From: Linanthus parryae
Lineage: Eukaryota; Streptophyta; Magnoliopsida; Ericales; Polemoniaceae
Assembly: GCA_023055425.1 (NCBI GenBank)
Contig: JALGPY010000002.1
Coordinates: 156,809,345 to 156,873,344 of the forward strand
Direction of reading: 5' to 3'
Length of the DNA stretch: 64,000 nucleotides
Numbering within the stretch: the stretch's first letter is position 1; each line of letters starts with the position of its first letter. The position numbers and the translations under genes are program-made. Positions 12,321 through 23,508 of this stretch are shown piece after piece. The notes below the pieces were generated by a model that saw only the letters and a list, made by a program, of their open reading frames with translations, was not told the DNA's origin and did not search any database.

Positions 12321-12357
12321 CACCCCCCAACTAGCCTTTGCTCGTCCTCGAGCAAAG
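12321..12357 (-). promoter_or_regulatory. Athila-1 PPT with adjacent hairpin
   Basis: The plus strand reads CACCCCCCAACTA (PPT TAGTTGGGGGGTG in element sense), then CTTTGCTCG-TCCT-CGAGCAAAG at 12336-12357, a perfect 9-bp stem with a 4-nt loop. In RNA sense the hairpin lies two or three bases 5' of the PPT. Confidence 0.8.
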
Positions 12358-14141
12358 AGAGCGATATTTAAACTTTTTTTTTAAGAACTAATCAAGAGAG
12401 ACACACACTCAACTAGACAAGGCTTGACTCAATTCTAAACTAGACTCAAATATTTACAAAAACGCACACACACATTATCTATCCTAAGTGATAACTCAAA
12501 GAAATAAAATACTAAGAGTTACTAGCTAATTTTAATTTTTTTGGTGGGGGAAAAAGAAGAATGCATAAATGTCTCCTCAAATAAATTCTCAACGTCCAAG
12601 AAGGTTGAGAAAGAAGCCTATGGACGTCTAAGCATATACTCATACAAATGTGGGCGGTGTTTGGTAGAAGGTGACTCATGCGAACCACAAAACTTGTTAA
12701 ATTAAGTCCAATTTACGAGAAAGTATGCCTTCAAAAATAAGGATCACAAGAAGCTAGACATTCTCATACTTATTCAAAAGCACCCATGTAGGATGGACTT
12801 CCAAATCTTTGAACAAAAATTTTTAAGAAGGGGAGATGTGGTTGTGGGCTTGTATGATCCTTTTGTGGATTTTTGGTAGATGGTGCGATTTATCATGATT
12901 TTTTTTTCATTATTATTATTATTATTATTATTTTTTTAACCTCAAATCCAAGGCTCTCCAAGACCCACAACAAAATAGAGGAATATACAAGCGAGTGGGC
13001 TTTTTAAGCTAAACCAAGGGAGCTATCTCGGTGGTGACGTAACATTTTCCCCGGACACCCCTCTATTTCTTAGACATCGCATGGGGTGTCATTGGTAACC
13101 ACCACTCCGATGGGCTACAAGTTTCCACCGCAAAAACGAATAGAGTAAAATCTTTTTGTGAAGTTCAAATAGCTTTAGAAAATGCACCCTTTATCAAAAT
13201 TAAAAGACGTCAAAGCTTATGTGATCAACTTAGCTTGAAGGACTTAAACATGAAGCTTAAATTTAGTGTGTCGCTTTGTGAGAACGCATGATGTCGCGGA
13301 ATGTGGGATATTGATTTAGATGTATTGAGTATAAGCAAATAATTCCTTTCTAAAATAAAAATAAAAAGAACTTGGACTAAGAAATTTCATTATTTGAAAA
13401 CATCTAGCTTTCCGAAATTCCCCCTTTTCACTTTTTCTCATTTTTGTCTTCATTTTCTTCATCATTTTTTTTTAAAAAAAAAAAGTGACTCAACTATAAC
13501 TTCCTAAGACTCAATAAAGCTATCAAATAAGAAAATAAAATCTAGACTCAAGATAAAAGGTGAAAATAAAACTACCAAAGAAAGAAGAATAAAAAATATC
13601 TATGGTTTGACACGGGGAAAGAGTGATGCTTCTCATGAATGGTTCACACATTTTTTAATTTTTCAATTTTTTCAATTTTTTTTTTTAATTTTTCAGTTTT
13701 TTCATTTTTTTTTATTTTTCATGTAAATCACTAATGAAGAAAAAGCATGCTTGTAACCATTTAAGCAAGATATAAAATCTAATCCACCCCCCCCCAACTA
13801 AAATATCACATTGTCCTCAATGTGTGAGAACAATGGAAGAGCATACAAATTTAGCAAGAGACAAGGGGACAGAAAGACCTCATTTTAGCTTCTTAGGAAC
13901 CAAGCACCATCCATATTCCTCCAAGAGCAACCTACAAAATGTAAATAGAGAAAAACAATGCAAGAAATAGTGATAAACTAATTTATTTATATACAAGACG
14001 TGACTTCTAAATGGGACAAGTCAATTCATGGAACTTTTAATTTCTTGTAGTCTAGGCAAGCTTGCCTATGACTATGAGCTCGAGTTGGGTCAATACAACC
14101 CTCTTTCATTCTTTGCATTCTCAATTTTCCTTTCACTTTAT
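12358..14141 (-). other. Athila-1 long non-coding segment
   Basis: No coding region is seen in about 1.8 kb between protease and PPT, where pol would normally sit. It holds an ATT microsatellite (about 12907-12937), T-rich tracts (13650-13720) and a second PPT-like tract with a hairpin (13784-13824). It may be what remains after loss of pol, or a replacement spacer. Confidence 0.7.
13784..13824 (-). promoter_or_regulatory. Second PPT-like tract and hairpin in Athila-1
   Basis: CCACCCCCCCCCAACTA on the plus strand is followed by CACATTG-TCCT-CAATGTG (13807-13824), a 7-bp perfect stem. It has the same order and the same TCCT loop as at 12321-12357, but different stem bases that are still fully paired. 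Confidence 0.7.
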
Positions 14142-14856
14142 CTAATATCTCAAGCACAAAAATTGGGAAATAATACCCGGATCAAGTAAATCAAAATGTA
14201 AGGATTTGAGTGTTCCCTTCTTAATGAAAGTAACACTTTTTCCACATGAATTCTTCAAAATGCTCATTTTAAAGAAAGTGCAAGAGACATCACATATTTT
14301 GATAGAAAAATTTGACTTATCTTGGGAATTTAAAATGAGAGAATTCAAGAGGAGGATCTTTACCACTACTTAACATAATACCTTCAATGAGAAGAACATT
14401 TTCACTACAAAAATCTAGCTTATGATCCTTTTCTAAAATATGAACACAAAAATTCTCACTCTTTAATTTCACACTTTCATCCAAGATTCTACCCCACTTC
14501 TCTTTCACAACATGAAATTTATTTTTATCATGATCAATAGGAGAAATATGAAAGAAGACTTCAATATTTTCACAACCAACACTTGAACCCCCCAACTTAC
14601 TTGAAAATCCATCCACAATCTCTACTGGTGGGGGTTCTCCTTGAATGTCCTCTAAGTCATCACAAAACAAGCTATGGTCACTAGCCATGCAAATGAGATT
14701 ATCATCAACCCCTAAACATGCATCTTGCAATTCTAAATGAGGGGGTTTCAAATCATAAGTAGGAGGTTCCCTTACTATGGAAGGTAAATCCATTTTCTCA
14801 TGTAAATCAATATCACTACGAGAATGCTCATGGGTAGATTCTATAGGAGGCTTCAC
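14142..14856 (-). pseudogene. Athila-1 protease-RT linker remnant
   Basis: 14317-14856 encodes an open stretch downstream of the protease with PPTYDLKPPHLELQDA, which resembles the short Pro-rich linker before RT in Athila polyproteins. It then runs into sequence with no RT motifs (no YVDD or LPQG blocks). 14142-14366 is a second overlapping frame of unknown meaning. I infer that this is where pol was lost. Confidence 0.55.
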
Positions 14857-14859
14857 AAG

Positions 14860-16014
14860 TTAAAGTTGACTAACAAGATTAACCCCATTATCCACATTAA
14901 ATTCCTCACTCATGAGCAATGATGAGAAAATGCTATTTTCTTCACATAAAAATTCCAAATCTTGCACAATAAAATCATCTATTTTATTGGAACATGTAGT
15001 AGGATCCTTAATCACTTCTACATAAGAATCAATCCAACTAATCTCACATATGTCATCATCATCTTTTGATTGATTACTTGTGTTGAAGATATTAAGTTCC
15101 AACGTCATATTTCCAAATGTAATGTTCATCACACCATTCCTACAATTTATAATTGCATTAGAAGTAGCAAGAAAGGGTCTTCCTAGAATGATAGGAATGG
15201 GAGAGGTGCCACTAGACAAAGGGGTAGTGTCTAAAACTATGAAATCCACCGGAAAATAGCATTGGTTCACTTGAACCAACACATCCTCAATGACGCCTCT
15301 AGGAACTCTAGTGTACCTATCCGCTAATTGAAGAGTCACTCTTGTGGGTTTCAACTCACCCAACCCCAACTTCTCATACACCGAGTATGGAAGAAGGTTT
15401 ACACTTGCCCCTAAATCTAGCAAGGCATTAGCAATCTTATGACTCCCAATTGTGCAAGTGATGGTTGGTGAACCCGGATCTCTACACTTTGGAGGGAGGT
15501 TATGTTGGATAATTGAGCTCACTTGCTCTGTGAGAAATGCCTTCTTTCTCACTTGAAGAGTTCTCTTGAAAGTGCATAAATCCTTGAGAAACTTGGCATA
15601 AGCCGGAATTTGCTTTATAGCATCCAAGAGAGGAATATTTATTTTGACATTTTGGAATGTCTCAAGGATGTCTTGGTGACTTGCTTTCATCTTATTGGCC
15701 ACTAGCCTTTGGGGAAATGGTGGAACAATCTTAATTTCTTCATTATCATCAACCACTTGTTTCCCTTTATCAATATTCTCCTTAGACTCTTGCAAGTCAC
15801 CAAATATCTCTTGATCATCACTCTTCTCACACTCATCTTCTTCCTCATTTTTATGGGACTCCCCACTTGGAAGTCCCTTGTCAACAACCTTCCCATTTCT
15901 TAAAACGGTGATGGCCTTAGCATGCTCCACATGGTTGAAGCTTTGGCCCCTTGGGTTTTGTTGAGATTGAGATGGGAATTTTCCCTTCTCTTGAGAATTT
16001 ATGGTAGACTCCAA
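14860..16014 (-). CDS. Athila-1 Gag C-terminus and retropepsin-like protease (384 aa)
   Basis: An aspartic protease releases mature Gag and Pol. The frame is open for 384 codons. Residues 1-100 are a charged Gag tail (VLRNGKVVDKG), and 115-175 give the IPLLDAIKQIPAYAKFLKDL block typical of Athila/Tat. The protease active site is LLDLGASVNLLPYSVYEKLG with D-L-G at 200-202, and the flap-side IILGRPFLAT follows. DLGAS is normal for this lineage. There is no PR-RT fusion; the frame stops before 14860. The upstream gag is in another frame, so the natural start is unclear and translation as drawn is doubtful. Confidence 0.8.
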   Translation of the reverse strand: MESTINSQEKGKFPSQSQQNPRGQSFNHVEHAKAITVLRNGKVVDKGLPSGESHKNEEEDECEKSDDQEIFGDLQESKENIDKGKQVVDDNEEIKIVPPFPQRLVANKMKASHQDILETFQNVKINIPLLDAIKQIPAYAKFLKDLCTFKRTLQVRKKAFLTEQVSSIIQHNLPPKCRDPGSPTITCTIGSHKIANALLDLGASVNLLPYSVYEKLGLGELKPTRVTLQLADRYTRVPRGVIEDVLVQVNQCYFPVDFIVLDTTPLSSGTSPIPIILGRPFLATSNAIINCRNGVMNITFGNMTLELNIFNTSNQSKDDDDICEISWIDSYVEVIKDPTTCSNKIDDFIVQDLEFLCEENSIFSSLLMSEEFNVDNGVNLVSQL

Positions 16015-16067
16015 CCTAGCTAACGCATTTTCAACTCTTGGTTGGAGTTTCTCAACTCATGGTTGGT

Positions 16068-17256
16068 TTATTTTTGGGAAACCATAAATTGCTCAAAGGT
16101 CTCATCTATACTCCTTTCGTTAGGAGGAACATAAGTGGAGCTTGTGGGGTTTACTTTGGTGTCTTGGTCTTGCCTCCATGAGAAATTTGGGTGATTCCTC
16201 CAATTGGAGTTGTATGTCTCCGAGTAGGGTGAGTTATTGTAGGGCTTCCTATAATTGTTAGAATTTAACATATTCACTTGCTCACCCATGAGCTCTTGGG
16301 CTCTTAGAAATCGGGACATTTGCTCAACTCATGAGAGTTATCACTACAAAATGAGCATAATGCCTCACTCTTAGCTTAAGTATATACATGGTACCTTTAG
16401 GCTTAGAGTTAGCATCCTTAGAAGGCTCATTGATGTCCCAAGATTGGACTTTCTCACAAATTTCATCTAAACAATCCCACCCCTCATCTTCACCTTTAGT
16501 AAAGAATTCTCCCCCACTCATGGATTCAATTGTGTGCTTATGGTCACATGACAAACCATCATAAAAGGAGCTAATCAATCTCCACGTCTCAAATCCATGG
16601 TGAGGGCAAGCAATGAGGAGATCCTTGAAGCGTTCCCAAGCTTGGGGAAGTGGCTCTCCCTCCTTAGCACAAAAAGTAACAATTTGCCTTTTTATGGCAT
16701 TTGTTTTGTAAGTAGGGAAAAATTTCTTAAGAAACTCTTTCTCTAACTCTTCCCATGTGCCTATGGTCGTAGGTCTCAAGGAGTGAAGCCATGCTTTGAC
16801 TTTGTCCTTTAAAGAGAAAGGAAACAATCTAAGCCTTATAGTGTTACTAGAGACACCATTGCAATTAACTGTTGAGGCAATATCATTGAAATCCTTAAGA
16901 TGAGAGTAAGCACTCTCGGACTCTAGGCCATGAAACTTAGTAAGAAGTTGAATTGTGCCCGGTTTAACATCAAAGTTTATTTCATTTAATAGAAACACAA
17001 AGCAAGATGGTGAACTTTGTCTAGATGGATGCATCAAATCTCTAAGTGAGCGAAATGGCATCATCTCATTGTTGCTACTATGCCCATCCTCTCCATCCAT
17101 GATTTCAAAGCTATTAAGAGAGCTAGAATCCTTGGATTGGGCTAAACTACTACTACCACTAGTAGGAGTATTTTCACTAAAGGGATTTCTACCCTCTTCT
17201 TTAAATAAAGTGTGATGCAATCTATGAGTACTATCACGTTGCCACACACTCATCAA
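16068..17256 (-). pseudogene. Athila-1 Gag (Retrotrans_gag type)
   Basis: Capsid protein of a Gypsy element. 16324-17256 encodes the N-terminal part (MPFRSLRDLMHPSRQSSPSC, 66-85), then the capsid domain around residues 97-250: NFDVKPGTIQLLTKFHGLES, LFPFSLKDKVKAWLHSL, EFLKKFFPTYKT. A frameshift near 16380 moves the zinc knuckle CSFCSDNSHELSKCP (C-X2-C-X4-H-X4-C, 16316-16357) into another frame, and 16068-16319 continues as a Gln/Asn-rich tail. The knuckle ligands are all kept. It is close to intact apart from that shift. Confidence 0.85.
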
Positions 17257-17455
17257 CGCAAGCTCAAATAAAGTTCAAGAGGGTTGCCTAACACAAGCTA
17301 GGAGTATGTTTTTGTGATTTTTGTGATTTTTTTACTTTTCGCTTTTTTTGTTCCAAAGTTCAAAAAATGAACCCGGAATTTTCTTCAAGCGTATCTAAAA
17401 AAAATAAAAATAAGCAAAACAAGAAAGTAACTAAGAGTGACTCTCTTAGCACCAA

Positions 17456-17473
17456 TCCCCGGCAACGGCGCCA
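17456..17473 (-). other. Athila-1 primer-binding site (tRNA-Asp)
   Basis: The plus strand reads TCCCCGGCAACGGCGCCA, identical to the 3' end of plant tRNA-Asp(GTC). Six bases separate it from the LTR. Confidence 0.92.
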
Positions 17474-17479
17474 AAAACT

Positions 17480-19402
17480 TGTTCGATGTCGATAATCCCA
17501 AGTATAAGATATCGCTACAAGTAGTACCCGAGTAAGAAGGGGGTCGATTTCCACAAGGATAGGGAAAGAGATTAAACACTCTAAGCTAACTAGCAAACTA
17601 CTAAGCAACTAATGAAATTGACAAAACGAGTTTCTCAAAGGCTTTATAGCTAGCCAAGCTTTGAATCCACCACTCAAGTGATGGAGCAAGGATTTGTGTG
17701 AAACAATTCAAAGAAACTTAGTAAACAACTAGGCAATTAAAAAGATGTTGCTAAAGAGTTTGTAGAACTAGTAAGAGAAAAGTTGGATCAATTGGATCTC
17801 CTAGTGATTCATGTAACCCGATTTCAACAACCAACTCATTTGCTTGAGAGTTAAATCCATGAGTTCAAATGGAGAAATCCAAATCAATGTTGCCTCAAGC
17901 ATTGAGTATGCCTATTTCGATTGAAATCACATACTCAATCAAGCCACAATAGTGATTCCTATTTCAACTCATAGAACTCAAGAATTCAATCTCTCAAACA
18001 ACAAAACACAAAGCACAAACATATTCGAGTTTCAAGAATCAACTAGGATCACCAATCAATCCAACAACACATTTAGCTACTCATGTTTGAGAGAGCAACA
18101 CAAGAGATATCAAGTATCTTCAAAGATAACTTCACTATATTCATACTCAAGTTCAAGAACTACACAATATAATCATCAATTTCAACCCAACAACTTGATT
18201 TCAACTACTACGATTTGATCCAATACTTCAATAGCAGCTAACAATTCTCAAAAAATGAATCTAACAGTAGCTAAGAACACAGCAGCTACTTAGCACAGAA
18301 ACAGTCCGGAAAAGTGACCGGAAAATTCATAAAAGTGACCGGAAACTGAAGAATCCGACCCTCTCTCCCTCTATGGTTGTGCTTGGCTCCGGAATAGCTC
18401 AAGATTGAGCTCGGAATCAGCAAGCACGGACCTGGAAAGGTGCCAGAACGAGGGAGAAGAGAGAAGGACAGAGGGTCGCTTCAGAAAAAATCGTGAGAGA
18501 GCCAGCCCCTTTCTTCATTCGACAACCCAGATTATATAGGCGTTGGGGATTCATTTTGTGGCCTCCAAGATATGATCTCCGCCCTCCAATTGATCTAAGA
18601 AACCCTCCTTCGTTGATTTACAACAGCTCTCAAGAACCCTAGCATATTGGGGCTTTTTCTTCACTTGCGATTTGGGCCGAATTGAGAGGTGTACTAGAGA
18701 GCTCTTGGGCTGGGGAGTTGATTGGTACCGATTTTGAGTGATTTCGTGGCGATTTGGGGCACCAACGAGGCTGGGACGAAGCTTCTGATGTCTTCCATGG
18801 AGGTCTCTGCTGGGTCCTGCGTGAGGAACGACGGTGAAGAGAGAGGGATACCCGCTGGTGTGAGTTGTTCAGCAAAAATTGCAATAAACACCCCCTAGGT
18901 TGCTGATACGTTTTAAAAGACCCCGGATCCTCTTAAAACGTTTGTGAAAATGAAATTCCACCCCAGTTCCGTTAAGAATCCTTCAAAATAGCCATTAAAA
19001 GGTTTAGAAACTTGCACTTAAGCCCCACTTCCGTTAAAAACTTATCTTCTTGGCCCTTGACCTTCACTTTTGACTTCTAGATCTTCAATAATGGCCCCAA
19101 TTCTTCTCTTGTATTCTCGAATAAGCCCTTAGATCTTCAACTTTTCTTCAAATTAGGTCCTCCAAGTCCCTTCTTCATGGCTCTTGTGCCGCAAATCCTC
19201 TTCAAATTCATCGTTTAAGCTCCCCCTAGCTAGCCTCTTGCGTTTTAAAGCACGTCTTCACCTACAAAATGAGAGAAAACAACCAAAGCTACGAAAACAA
19301 GCATAAGTCTAGAAAGAGAGATAAAATAACTAAATTACACATATTAGAAAGTTATGAAGAGTTCATTAACATACTAAAACATGCAATTTTATGTCGTTAA
19401 CA
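17480..19402 (-). repeat. Athila-1 5' LTR (1,923 bp)
   Basis: Starts TGTTCGATGTCG and ends CGTTAACA, giving TGTT/AACA inverted ends. A minus-strand TATA box (CCTATATAAT) lies at 18531-18540. The last 208 bp are repeated at 12115-12320. No gene is seen inside; the open frames at 18639-18891 are short and unlike known proteins. Confidence 0.9.
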
Positions 19403-19723
19403 CATATCTTCAAGTTTCCTATTCGTTTTTTCTACCACTCCATTCTGCTGAGGAGTTCTAGGTGCAGAAAAGTTGTGTGAGATGCCATGATGTTCAAAAA
19501 ATATATCAAACTCGATCTGATCAAATTCTATACCATGATCACTTCTAAGCTGATGCAACAACTATACTTTTCAAAGATTGTAGCTCTTTACAAAGCTTTG
19601 AGATTTAATACAGTGCTTCATATTTATCTATAATAAACATAACCCAAGTAAATCTAGAGTAATCATCTACCACAACAAGCATATACCTTTTACCTTTGGG
19701 TGTTTGAACTCTCATAGGACCAC
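19403..19723 (-). pseudogene. SIRE-A integrase core, fragment between two Gypsy insertions
   Basis: The minus strand encodes integrase core blocks in broken frames: RVQTPKGKRYMLVVVDDYSR next to Athila-2, and RTPQQNGVVEKTNRKLED next to Athila-1, so the catalytic Glu is kept. The sequence resumes from 28031 across Athila-2. On the left it stops at the Athila-1 LTR, and no further SIRE-A pol remains. Confidence 0.82.
19719..19723. repeat. Left target-site duplication of Athila-2 (ACCAC)
   Basis: ACCAC precedes the LTR start at 19724 and recurs at 28026-28030 just after the LTR end. It falls in the conserved CGP codons of SIRE-A integrase. Confidence 0.93.
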
Positions 19724-21830
19724 TGATAACTCTCATTTATGAGTTATCTGTGAGCTTATAGTATAATTTAATAAGTTGATTTTCCATAAGATTGAGCACG
19801 TTTTATCCGACGAAGCCTCCGTACTATGAAAAAGATAAGTTTGAGCTTAATTGAGAAATCCGAACGTTTTCGTGAATAAATTGATGTTAAATGACATATA
19901 TAATCGCTTGGTATAGTTGTTCATGTTGCCTTGACAGGAGCGGATGCTTAATTGTTGATTTAAGGCATGAAACGAACTTCGGAAGCAACGGGAGCTAAAG
20001 CGGAGTAAAGAGACGCACAGTTGGAGAAGCTAGAATGACCAGTCTCCATTATTTTGATCATATCTTGAGTTATACAATGAATTTTGGAGTGAGACCGGCG
20101 GCAAATGAAAGTAGACTTCAAGAGCTTACCAACGATAGGTCACGGAGCTAAATCGGAGATCGGACGAAGAAGTTACGATGTTTTGAAGTTGGAGCTGTCG
20201 CTGATGTGCGTTCAGACACACAGGTTCTGCGTTCAGACGCACATGTGCGTTAAAACGCACATTGTGCGTTCAAACGCAGCCTCGAAGTCAAAAACAACTT
20301 ATGCCCGCGTGCAAGATTGGTGGCCAAACGCAAAAACTGAGTCCCGGAGGCCGAAATAGGGCGAAAATTGGCTAAACCCAAGAAAGTGCAGAAAATTGAC
20401 TAAGTATGTGCGTTCAAACGCACATTGTGCGTTCAAACGCACAACACAGTGCAGCAACAGACAGGGAAAACTGGCCAGAAAATGACTAAGTATGTGCGTT
20501 CAAACGCACATCCTGCGTTCAGACGCAGGAAACTTCAAATTTCAGAAAGGTCAGAATCAGGCAGAAGTCAACCAGAAGATTAAGTATGTGCGTTCAAACG
20601 CACATTGTGCGTTCAAACGCACACCCAAAAAGTCAACGGAAGTCAAAGTCAAAAAGTCAACTCTCAAAATGTGCGTTCAAACGCAGCCTTTGTGCGTTCA
20701 AACGCAGGTCAAGATTTTCAGAATTTCTGAAGACGGTGGAAAAAGTCGAACTTCGTAAGAAAAGTCAAAGTCAGCAGGAAGGTGCATTCAGACGCAGGAC
20801 AGGATTTCTAGAAGCTTCCCAGGGCGGTTTAGACAGGGGCAGAATAGGAATTTCAGCACAGGATTAGGGAAACTTCAGCAGTATATAAAGCAGCTCTGCC
20901 CAGCATATACAATACACAGCACAGGCAACACAGGACAGACAAAGACACAGAATCAGAGTTAGACACAGCAGAGCAGAAGCCGTAGCATCGGAGCAGTCCC
21001 GGAAATTGCCAGATTTCCGTCACCTGTTTGATTCTCTTCTCTTCTTTATGTTAGTTTTTATTAGCTAAACTTTTTTACCTAGGTTCTCGGTGAACCTAGG
21101 GTTTATGATTTCAGCAACTTAGTTTATCTTGACTTTGGATTCATGATTTGTTAAGTCTTAATACAGTATAGGTTTTGTTTATTATTCTGTCTTTGGTTTT
21201 TACTGTTTATGCATGAACGGAGTCGCGAACCTGGATTGCTACAGACAGGATCTGGTGCGCGAGAGTGGCCAGTGAGAGTTAGGAAGAGAAGACAGGATTT
21301 AGTACTCTGCCTTGATGGACCGAGAGGTGAAGAGAATCAGGGGACTAGCCCAGAAGCATTAGACCAACTGCTAGACGTTTAGGGGGAGACCGAGAGGAGA
21401 ACCTGTAACCCTAGCAGACTTAGAACAAACCTGCAGATCTAGGTGGACCGAGAGGACCCGAAATATGTAGGAGAGTGACAGGTGCATGAGACCGAGAGGA
21501 GATTGTATCAATGGTATGCTGGCATAAACAAAACTGCTGTGTGTTTCTGAATCGGAAAAATTGAAAAGCTGAATAGTAACCCTAGGGGATCCTGGAAACC
21601 TAGGTACCCGAAACCCTTGTTTTTTACTTCGAGACTCTATTACCATAAAATTACCAAAAATACTGTTTATTCTGTTTTTACTCCTTTTACTTTTTACGTC
21701 TTCACTCTTTAAACTCAGTTTCTGATTACACAGTAACACTGTCCTCGTGGGATCGATAACTCGGGGTTGAAATACCATCCCTATATTACTTGAACCGTGC
21801 ACTTGCGGTAACACGTAAGAAATCGTGTCA
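19724..21830 (+). repeat. Athila-2 5' LTR (2,107 bp)
   Basis: TGATAACTCTC start, CGTGTCA end. The first 25 bases form a terminal hairpin (GATAACTC, 8-nt loop, GAGTTATC, 19725-19748). A TATA box (TATATAAAG) at 20882-20890 puts the transcript start near 20910. The U3 upstream of it holds the palindrome array at 20207-20796. Confidence 0.93.
20207..20796 (+). repeat. Array of 13 palindromes TGCGTTCAAACGCA in the 5' LTR
   Basis: Thirteen copies of TGCGTT-CA-AACGCA or close variants (CAGACGCA, one TGCATT) occur, many in pairs about 19-20 bp apart and separated by unrelated sequence. Each is a 6-bp inverted repeat around 2 bp. They end about 90 bp before the TATA box. The matching array in the other LTR is 26396-26985. 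Confidence 0.9.
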
Positions 21831-21836
21831 AGTTTT

Positions 21837-21854
21837 TGGCGCCGTTGTCGGGGA
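21837..21854 (+). other. Athila-2 primer-binding site (tRNA-Asp)
   Basis: TGGCGCCGTTGTCGGGGA matches the tRNA-Asp 3' end except for one C-to-T change. It starts six bases after the LTR. Confidence 0.9.
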
Positions 21855-22025
21855 CATATTTATTGTTACTCAGGAACTAGATTAGAGAGTTAAAAAAATC
21901 TAAAAAAAAAAAAAAAAACTGAAAAAAAAAATCGAAAAAAAAAATATTTTTATACCTAGTTACCTCACGGGTATTTCTGGAGCTTTGTTTTCTCAGGAAC
22001 GCAAGGGGCCAGAGAAATTATAGGC

Positions 22026-23508
22026 ATGTGGAGCGACAATCTTGACTTGGGGGAAACTCAGTTCCTGAGTCCTCCCTACTGTGAATACTGCCACAATTGG
22101 CACAGAAAAGAGGATGCACACCGTCCAGTTTATTGCTTTCAGTGCAAAAATTATCATGAGTATGAAGAGGAGTGCATATTGCACTCACCCCAGCTTCATC
22201 AACACTATTACCCCTATTGCATCCAGTGTGGGGGTGGTTGCGGGGCTAGGGCATGTAGAACTTATCAGCCGTGGAACTTTCAGCACTGCCAATCAGGGGC
22301 GCATCTTGAGACTGCTCTGTACTATCCAGATCCACCTCAATTTGTACCTCCTTCACCTTTTGAACCGCTCACTCAAGAAGTTTTCTTCTCATGGATGTCT
22401 AAATTGGATTGCATGCTGGAGAAATTTTTTTCAGCACGCCTTGACCAGATTGCAGAGGAGATTAGAGAACTCAACAGTGACATATTGCGATTGGCAAACA
22501 AGTATCAAGGACTTTCTCAGTCATGGATCTCAGCAGATACGCCCGAACCAGAAACCGAGTTCACGCCACCTGAAATTGAAGAAGTGCAGACAGTGACAGC
22601 ATCAGTTCCAGTTGAGCCAGAAACTGATCCAGTACCCGCACCACAGGAACCAGACTCATATATTCCTCACTGGCTTCCTGGAGATGCAGAAGGGCTTCTT
22701 CGCAAAGATGGCGCAGGAACAACAAAAAGCTGCATCACAAGTTGCTGTCATGGAAGAAGAGGTGCCCGAGCCAAGAGAAGTGTGCACTATTTAAGAGCCA
22801 TCTCAGGTATTTTATTATTATGAGGACTCAGATTCTGAATCAGATTTGGAAGAAACAGTGCCTGCATGAATGGAACCACAACCAATTTCAAATTCTAGGC
22901 ATGATTTTAAAGACACTGATATTGGGCAATGGGGGTGTACTGAGGAGGAAACTGTGTTGGAATCTGCGTCCACTGGTATGGATGAATTTGAGGGAGGAAT
23001 CCCAACTCAGCCTATTGAAGAATTCTCCAAGTCTTATGTTGATCAAGTCTGCGAAGAATTGGAGAGACTGCTGTTTGGAGATTCTGACACAGAAGCTGAC
23101 CATAGCCATTCCCCAAACCCTTGTTCTATGGACTGTTCTCGTGACATTGCACAGGACATAGAAAAGGGATTGGAAATTACACAGTGTGGGGGTACTGATA
23201 AGCTGCCTGCACGGGTTGTTCAACATCAAGAGTCAACTGGGTATGAGTTGAAATTCCAGGGTCCAACGCAAGCATCCAGGGATGAAGTTCATCGGCGGGA
23301 CTTTGTAAAAATATTCACAGACAAGCCAGTGAACAATGAGTGGAAGCTGATCAAGAGGAAAAAGTGCAAGATCAAAGAAATCATCTTCCACAACTTTCCA
23401 CCTTGTGAAAAGAATGAGTGTGCACGTGAGATGAGGATCATTGAGAAGAGATGGTGGAAGAAGAAGAAGTGGAGAGATAAAGAAGCCTCCAAATTTCTCA
23501 AATGTTGA
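22026..23508 (+). pseudogene. Athila-2 Cys-rich ORF of unknown function
   Basis: I do not recognise this protein. The ATG at 22026 opens a 265-codon frame. A frameshift near 22690 moves the continuing protein to another frame, which carries stops near 22795 and 22867 and then runs open at 22870-23508. Residues 15-90 hold paired cysteines (YCEYCHNWH, YCFQCKNYHEYEEEC, YCIQCGGGCGARAC), a likely metal-binding region. A helical segment follows (LDQIAEEIRELNSDILRLAN), then a Pro/Glu-rich acidic middle and a basic, Trp-rich C-terminus (IEKRWWKKKKWRDKEASK). It sits where gag would start, but no capsid domain is seen. It could be a captured or diverged Gag-like RNA-binding protein. Confidence 0.6.

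Larger units (their letters stand above)
12115..19402 (-). mobile_element. Athila-1: Gypsy element (Athila/Tat type), gag and protease only
   Basis: Element order: 5' LTR 17480-19402, Asp-tRNA PBS 17456-17473, gag 16068-17256, protease 14860-16014, short downstream ORF, long non-coding part, PPT 12321-12333, 3' LTR remnant 12115-12320. No RT, RNase H or integrase sequence is visible. It inserted into SIRE-A integrase (right flank CATAT, 19403-19407). The left flank was lost in a deletion that also removed SIRE-A pol and about 1.7 kb of the 3' LTR. Confidence 0.88.

Noticed and set aside
20207..20796. Possible CRISPR-like array
   Set aside because: The repeats are 14 bp, irregularly spaced, imperfect and present in both LTRs of a plant retrotransposon.
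20105..20867. Open frames with repeated CVQTH/CAFKR phrases, and the same at 26294-27160
   Set aside because: They are translations of the palindrome array in the Athila-2 LTR. All frames stay open because the motif lacks stops, and there is no domain.
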